A DNA stretch of 64,000 bases, taken from Actinomycetota bacterium. GTDB taxonomy: Bacteria; Actinomycetota; Actinomycetes; S36-B12; FW305-bin1. Positions 59,298 through 64,000 of this stretch are shown here, piece after piece. Where the stretch lies: the NCBI GenBank assembly GCA_004297305.1, contig SCTR01000005.1:124001-188000 (forward strand), given 5' to 3'. The notes beneath the pieces were generated by a model, which searched no databases, was not told the DNA's origin, and worked only from the letters and a program-made list of their open reading frames with translations. Numbering within the stretch: position 1 is the stretch's first letter; each line of letters starts with the position of its first letter. The position numbers and the translations under genes were made by a program.

Positions 59298-60062
59298 GTG
59301 GAACACCGGGATGTGGCCAGGCAGTTGCGGGCTGCCGGATGCGTCTTCGCCGAGGCCGAGGCCAGCGTGCTGCTGACCGCCACCGACGAGGGTGCGGGCG
59401 ACCTGGCATCGCTGCTGGCGCGTCGTTGCGCGGGCGAACCACTGGAACAGGTCGTCGGGTGGGCCGAAGTGGCCGGGGTACGCGTCGGCGTGGACCCCGG
59501 CGTCTTCGTCCCGCGTCGTCGCACCGAACTGCTGATCGACCAGGCCGCGCACCTCGTGGTCGCCGGCGGCATCGTGGTCGACCTGTGTTGCGGCAGCGGC
59601 ATCATCGGTGCCGCCCTGCTGCGGCGCGAACCCCGGATCACGCTGTACGCCATCGATATCGATCCCACGGCGGTCCAGACGGCTCGGCGCAACCTGCCGA
59701 CGGCGACGGTCAGCGAGGGAGATCTCTTCGGTGCGCTGCCGCCACGACTACAGGGCGGCATCGACCTCGCCGTGGCCAGCCCGCCGTACGTCCCGACCGC
59801 GGCGCTGCGCACCCTGCCGGCCGAAGCCCGCGACCACGAGCCGCAGGTCGCGCTGGACGGTGGCCCCGACGGCCTGACCGTGATCAGGCGGTTGGCGGCA
59901 ACCGCGCCCGGGTGGCTGCGGCCGGGTGGCCAGCTGCTGGTCGAAACCAGTGCGCCGCAACTGCCGGCGGCTGCGGCGGCCCTGGAGGGGCACGGCTTCG
60001 GCGTCCGTTCGGTGACCGCCGACGGACTCGGCGCCGCGGTGGCGATCGCGACGGCGTGCTGA
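59298..60062 (+). CDS. PrmC-related N5-glutamine methyltransferase-like protein
   Basis: 254 aa. SAM fold VVDLCCGSGIIGAALL and the PrmC-like ending RDHEPQVALDGGPDGLTVIR, but the substrate motif NPPY is SPPY and the N-terminal helical domain is short. True PrmC is encoded at 31689. Such paralogues are known in actinobacteria as PrmC-related methylases of unknown target; the change at the Gln-binding Asn suggests another substrate. GTG start assumed. Confidence 0.85.
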   Translation: MEHRDVARQLRAAGCVFAEAEASVLLTATDEGAGDLASLLARRCAGEPLEQVVGWAEVAGVRVGVDPGVFVPRRRTELLIDQAAHLVVAGGIVVDLCCGSGIIGAALLRREPRITLYAIDIDPTAVQTARRNLPTATVSEGDLFGALPPRLQGGIDLAVASPPYVPTAALRTLPAEARDHEPQVALDGGPDGLTVIRRLAATAPGWLRPGGQLLVETSAPQLPAAAAALEGHGFGVRSVTADGLGAAVAIATAC

Positions 60063-60131
60063 GACTGCTGCCAGCGGCCCGGACCGTCGCCCTGCGCCGT
60101 GATCGGACCTCAGCCCTCGGACCTCGGTCGC

Positions 60132-61739
60132 TCAGTCCTCGTCCACGTCGGGGGCATGCGGCGGGAACCAGTGGTGGGTGACCACCTCACCGACGACGTA
60201 CGCCCGTGCGGCCGCTTCGATCTGCCGGTCGGTGCCCGTCATCCGCTCGTCGTGTTGGCGCATGTGCTCGGCCCACGTCGCCACGAGGTAGATCTCGAGG
60301 AACAACTCAGGATCGGCACCGTCCTGCACCAGGCTGTGCGACAGCGCTCCGGTGCGCCGCCGGGAGCGGCCCTGCAGGACCATCGCCTCGATGAAGGCGC
60401 CCTGGTACGCCGCCGGGACCCGGTAACGCGTGGTCACCGTCACCGGACCGTCACGGGGGCTGGGCTCGACCACCAGCGCCGGTTCGGCCCAGTGCTGGGA
60501 GACCACCTGGTCGATCCGGGAGATATCCGGCATCGGCAGCCAGCGCAGCCCGGGTGCCGCGACACACAGCGCCGCCCCGGCCACCGCGATGGCGATACCG
60601 GCCTCCAAGGCGCCGCCGAGCAGGCCGAACACCGCGGCCCCCAGCGCCGTCGCGGCCTGGTTGACCGTCAGCAGTAGCGCCAGGCCGCGGGCGCGGACCC
60701 ACCCCGGCAGCGACAACTGCAGGACCGCCGTACACGACGAGATTACGACGATGAAGGCCGCGCCGGCCGGGACCAGCACGCAGCCGGCCAGCCAGACCGG
60801 ACCGATCAGCGCCATCGCGACGAGGCAGACACCCTCGATCAGGAAGGACACCGACACCAGTCGGTTCTGGTTCACCGACTGCCGGAGCCGTGGCAGCAGC
60901 ATCGCGCCGATGACGGCGCCGACGCCGACGGCGCCCAGCAGCGCGCCGTAACCGCCGGAGCCCAAACCGAACCGCTGGTTGGCGACCAACGGGAGCAGCG
61001 CCCACATGCCGGTGCTCAGGAACGTGAAGACGAAGATCCAGCCCATGACCCGCCGGGACACCCGGGAGAAGCGGATGTACCGTCCGCCGGCCCGCAATGC
61101 CTCCAGCAGGCGCTCGCGATCACGGTCGGACACCGGTTGGCCCCGCCACCGCGCGGCCACGAAGATCGCGACCGAGAACGACGCGGCGTTGAGGAAGAAC
61201 ACCCCGGCCGGACCGACCAGCGCGACGACGAGACCACCGATCGCCGGTCCGACGGCGCGCCCGACGTTGACCGACAGGGCATTCAACGTCGCCGCACCGG
61301 ACAACTGCTCCCGCGGGACGGACTCCGCCGAGACCGCTTGCCAGGCAGGCGCATTCGCCGCTGTGCCGACCGCCAGCAACGCCGTCAGCGCCAGCAGGAA
61401 CGCCGGGGTGAGCAGCTCGGTGGCCGCCAGCACGGCCATGGCCAGAGCGACGACGACCTGGAACGACTGTGCGAGAAGCAACAGCCGGCGCCGATCGACG
61501 ATGTCGGCCAGCGCGCCGGCCGGCAGGGCGAGCGCGACCATCGGAACTGCCATGGCCGTCTGGACGAACGCGGCAAGGTCAGGTGAACGTTCGACGATGT
61601 ACCACTGCGCGCCCACCAGCTGCATCCAGGTACCGATGATGGACACCGCTTGGGCGGTCCACATCGCGCGATAGAGGCGAGACGACCGCAGCGGCTCCCA
61701 CGGCGATGGGGACCGCACCTGAGCACGCGTCGACGTCAC
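60132..61739 (-). CDS. MFS_3-type exporter with C-terminal ABM-like domain
   Basis: 535 aa. Twelve membrane segments (SIIGTWMQLVGAQWYIVE, ALPAGALADIVDRRRLLLLA) as in EntS-like exporters, then from about 425 a soluble domain (VTVTTRYRVPAAYQGAF, LEIYLVATWAEHMRQHDER) resembling the ABM dimeric alpha-beta barrel. This fusion is a known MFS_3 layout. Substrate unknown. GTG at 61739 with AGGGGAG upstream was preferred to a longer frame. Confidence 0.88.
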   Translation of the reverse strand: MTSTRAQVRSPSPWEPLRSSRLYRAMWTAQAVSIIGTWMQLVGAQWYIVERSPDLAAFVQTAMAVPMVALALPAGALADIVDRRRLLLLAQSFQVVVALAMAVLAATELLTPAFLLALTALLAVGTAANAPAWQAVSAESVPREQLSGAATLNALSVNVGRAVGPAIGGLVVALVGPAGVFFLNAASFSVAIFVAARWRGQPVSDRDRERLLEALRAGGRYIRFSRVSRRVMGWIFVFTFLSTGMWALLPLVANQRFGLGSGGYGALLGAVGVGAVIGAMLLPRLRQSVNQNRLVSVSFLIEGVCLVAMALIGPVWLAGCVLVPAGAAFIVVISSCTAVLQLSLPGWVRARGLALLLTVNQAATALGAAVFGLLGGALEAGIAIAVAGAALCVAAPGLRWLPMPDISRIDQVVSQHWAEPALVVEPSPRDGPVTVTTRYRVPAAYQGAFIEAMVLQGRSRRRTGALSHSLVQDGADPELFLEIYLVATWAEHMRQHDERMTGTDRQIEAAARAYVVGEVVTHHWFPPHAPDVDED

Positions 61740-61864
61740 GTCGTCTTGCGTCTCCCCTACCTGGATCGGCTTCGGACCGCCCGAAGCGTACTCGGCTCCG
61801 CCCGTCCCGGCCCGACCGGACCTTTCGACGAACAACGCGTCGCGGCCATGCGCATACTGGGGCC

Positions 61865-62299
61865 GTGCCGGTGCCGCCACGCGTCTCACTGATCACGCTC
61901 GGCGTCGCCGACGTCGAGCGGTCCACCGCGTTCTACCAGGCGTGGGGCTGGCCGCTGTCGCCGGCATCCGTACCCGGCGAGGTGAGCTTCTTCGGCACCG
62001 ACGGCGGTTTCCTGGCGGTATGGCGGCGCGAGGACCTGGCGGCTGACGCCCGGCAGACCTTGCCGGGCAACGGCTTCCGGGACGTGAGCCTGGCGGTGAA
62101 CTGCCGCGACCGGGAAGAAGCCGACGAAGCAGTCGCCGCCGCGGTGGCGGCCGGAGCGGTACTGGTCCGGCCAGCCGAACCCACCGACTGGGGCGGCTAC
62201 GTCGGCTACCTGACCGACCCCGACGGCCACCTGTGGGAGATCGCCGTGAACCCGGCCTGGCCCATCGGGCCGGACGGCCGGCCGGCGCTGCCCCGCTGA
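61865..62299 (+). CDS. VOC-family protein
   Basis: 144 aa. Single glyoxalase-like fold: VSLITLGVADVERSTAFYQA, FFGTDGGFLAVW, VSLAVNCRDREEADEAVAAA and GYLTDPDGHLWEIAVNP with the late Glu. Enzyme or binding protein of unknown substrate. GTG start at 61865; head-to-head with the MFS_3 exporter. Confidence 0.82.
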   Translation: MPVPPRVSLITLGVADVERSTAFYQAWGWPLSPASVPGEVSFFGTDGGFLAVWRREDLAADARQTLPGNGFRDVSLAVNCRDREEADEAVAAAVAAGAVLVRPAEPTDWGGYVGYLTDPDGHLWEIAVNPAWPIGPDGRPALPR

Positions 62300-62362
62300 G
62301 TTTCAGGCCGGTTCAGTCAAGCCAGGTTGAATCACGGCGGTTGCGTCCCGTTTCACCGCGCC

Positions 62363-64000
62363 TCAGGCGACGACTCGCAACCAGGACGCCCCCCTGGCGT
62401 CACGGCGTACTTCCAGCCGATCGGGGATGCGATCCTTCAGTTCGGCGACGTGCGACACGATGCCTACCGCTCGGCCGCCCTCCCGCAGCTCGTCAATGAC
62501 GTCGAGGACGTGATCGAGGGTCTGCGGGTCCAGACTGCCGAATCCCTCGTCGATGAACAGCGTCTCCAGTTCGGCGCCACCGGCCTCCGCGCTCACTACG
62601 TCCGCGAGTCCCAGGGCGAGACTCAGCGAGGCGTAGAACGTCTCGCCGCCGGACAACGATCGGGTGTCGCGCTGCTGCCCGGTGAGCTGGTCGACGACGG
62701 CGAGCCCGAGCCCGGCGTGCTGGCGTCCGTGCGCGGCTTCCTCGGCGTACACGAACGAATACCGGCCGCCGGACATCCGCTCGAGCCGGCTGGAGGCCGC
62801 GGCGACCACGGACAGGAAGCGGCTGCGCAGCACGAACGCGGCCAGCGTGATCCGCCGCAGGTTGGCCCCGTTGCCGGCCGCCAGGTCGGCCACCCGTAAC
62901 GGGGCACGGGTCGCTGCGATCACCCGGTCGAGCTCGGCGACCGCGGCTTCGGCCTCGGCCCGCCGCTGCTCGAACCGTCGCAGCGCCGTCGCTGCGGCCC
63001 CGGCCCGCTCCGCGAGCTCCGTGGCCGCCCGGGACGCCTCCCACGCGCGCGCCTCGAGCTCGACCAGATCGACCTCGACGTCGTCGTCGGGAGGGGCGGT
63101 GCCCTCCAGGGTCGCCAGCGCCGCCGCCACTGCCGCCACGGCGACGAGGTGATCGGCCACCGCCCCCTCGAGCTCGGCGAGCTGGGTGGGGTTCCGGGCG
63201 AGCTGCGCCAGTCCAGCCGGGTCCTGGCCGATCGCTGCCGCCTCGGCCGCCACCGAGGCGGCAGCCGCGGTCGCCGTGTCCCCAGCGGCCGCGAGCCGGT
63301 CGATCGCCGCGAGCGCGGCATCGACGGCGTCGGCGGTAGCTATCCACTCTGCGCGGGCAGCGCGCACACTCGGCTGTTGCCCCCGGGCCGTCGCAAGCTC
63401 CTGCCTGGCGCTGCTGAGCGCCCGGTCGGCGGCGCGGTGAGCGAGCTCGGCTTCCCGCCGGGTCGCTTCGGCTGCGGCCAGCGCGCCTCGCAGCCGCTCC
63501 GCTTCCTGCTCGACTTCTTGCAGCGCGAGATCGGCGGCCGCGAGCCCGCCGGCGAGCTGTCGCGTCTCGGCCAGCACCGCTGCGGCCTCGTCGTACTGGG
63601 CACGGGCAACGGCCTCGGTCAGCCCGCCGGTACGAGAGGCCACGGACTCGACGCGCGCATCGGCAGCGGCCCGTCGCCCGGCGTACACCGCGCGATCGCG
63701 CTCCCGTATCGCGCGGTCGGCCGCCGCCGCCTCGACGTCGTCCGCACCGACGCCTGCCTCGTCGCGGGGATCGTCCGCCGGCGCCGGGTGCTCCGCGGCG
63801 CCGCACACCGGGCACGGCTGCCCGGGCCGCAGCTGCGCGGCGAGTTCGGAGGCCATCCCGTCGATCCGCCGCTGGACCAACGCCTGGTGTCGGTCGACCG
63901 CCTGCTGCGCCTGATCCACCGCCGCTGCCTCCGCCACGACGGCCGCCGCGGCCTCAGCGACGGCGTCCGCCAGCTCGGCGGCAGCCTCCCAGCGCGCCTG
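62363..64000 (-). CDS. sbcC: SbcC exonuclease subunit (5' part outside window)
   Basis: 545 C-terminal residues; the N-terminal ATPase half and first coiled coil lie to the right of the window. The zinc-hook CPVCGAAEHP is near 63790-63822, followed by a long Ala/Glu-rich coiled coil, the ABC signature LSGGETFYASLSLALG and Walker B LFIDEGFGSLD with the D-loop, then the His switch VSHVAELKDRI. With SbcD it trims hairpins and double-strand ends. No sbcD is visible; it is expected to the right. Confidence 0.93.
   Translation of the reverse strand, partial: QARWEAAAELADAVAEAAAAVVAEAAAVDQAQQAVDRHQALVQRRIDGMASELAAQLRPGQPCPVCGAAEHPAPADDPRDEAGVGADDVEAAAADRAIRERDRAVYAGRRAAADARVESVASRTGGLTEAVARAQYDEAAAVLAETRQLAGGLAAADLALQEVEQEAERLRGALAAAEATRREAELAHRAADRALSSARQELATARGQQPSVRAARAEWIATADAVDAALAAIDRLAAAGDTATAAAASVAAEAAAIGQDPAGLAQLARNPTQLAELEGAVADHLVAVAAVAAALATLEGTAPPDDDVEVDLVELEARAWEASRAATELAERAGAAATALRRFEQRRAEAEAAVAELDRVIAATRAPLRVADLAAGNGANLRRITLAAFVLRSRFLSVVAAASSRLERMSGGRYSFVYAEEAAHGRQHAGLGLAVVDQLTGQQRDTRSLSGGETFYASLSLALGLADVVSAEAGGAELETLFIDEGFGSLDPQTLDHVLDVIDELREGGRAVGIVSHVAELKDRIPDRLEVRRDARGASWLRVVA

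Overview
The window is chromosomal DNA from a high-GC actinobacterium (Actinomycetota). The evidence is the strong G/C bias at third codon positions, frequent GTG starts, NucS mismatch endonuclease, a MurA with Asp in place of the catalytic Cys, F420-type LLM oxidoreductase, Rho with a long basic N-terminal insert, and the gene order argS-lysA-hom-thrC-thrB-rho-rpmE-prfA-prmC-tsaC-glyA-wecA-atpIZBEFHAGDC known from streptomycetes and relatives. Separate atpF and atpH argue against a mycobacterium. The genus cannot be fixed from sequence alone.

Layout. 1-5037 (minus): three family-2 glycosyltransferases and a stand-alone condensation-like acyltransferase, probably a surface glycan or glycolipid locus. 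5155-6099: thioredoxin-TPR chaperone YbbN/CnoX. 6182-10120 (plus): a sulfate ABC importer operon (lipoprotein, CysT, CysW, CysA) with an unannotated 42-codon frame exactly tiled between cysW and cysA by two ATGA overlaps. 10180-17675: thiolase, methylmalonyl-CoA epimerase, a membrane O-acyltransferase with SGNH tail, two alpha/beta hydrolases, a small CxxC/HxxC protein, NucS and a MarR regulator. 17730-20424: MurA, PduO-type cobalamin adenosyltransferase and a VOC protein. 20466-42889: a 22-kb minus-strand block holding the ATP synthase operon, lipid-linked glycan initiation (WecA), SHMT, tRNA t6A synthesis, release factor 1 with its methylase, L31, Rho, and the threonine/lysine/arginyl-tRNA genes. 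42968-47406: a Gfo/Idh/MocA oxidoreductase and the three-gene ATP-grasp/alpha-E/transglutaminase-like cluster.

48240-52760 is an accessory segment beside tRNA-Arg(CCG). It holds a wrecked PASTA lipoprotein, an FRG-domain gene, an orphan small coding stretch, a HEPN/AbiU2-like gene with one frameshift, a Panacea (SocA/GepA-like) remnant abutting an HNH-nuclease tail, and a tyrosine integrase with two frameshifts. It looks like a decaying integrated element with defence-type cargo. The breaks fall mostly in short G/C runs, so read errors must be excluded.

52887-64000 returns to chromosome-type genes: LLM oxidoreductase and divergent MarR sharing a palindromic operator, a truncated STAS gene, a cluster of very small membrane proteins (77, 27 and 50 aa) with a DUF6766 protein and a GAF-SpoIIE phosphatase, preceded by a SigB/SigF-like promoter, then two MFS exporters, a PrmC paralogue, a VOC protein and the 3' part of sbcC.

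The most interesting candidates are the doubly coupled 42-aa frame in the sulfate operon, the degraded tRNA-linked island, the tiny membrane-protein cluster, the stable hairpin next to the rho ribosome-binding site, and the MarR palindrome. No rRNA, CRISPR array or intact insertion sequence was seen.
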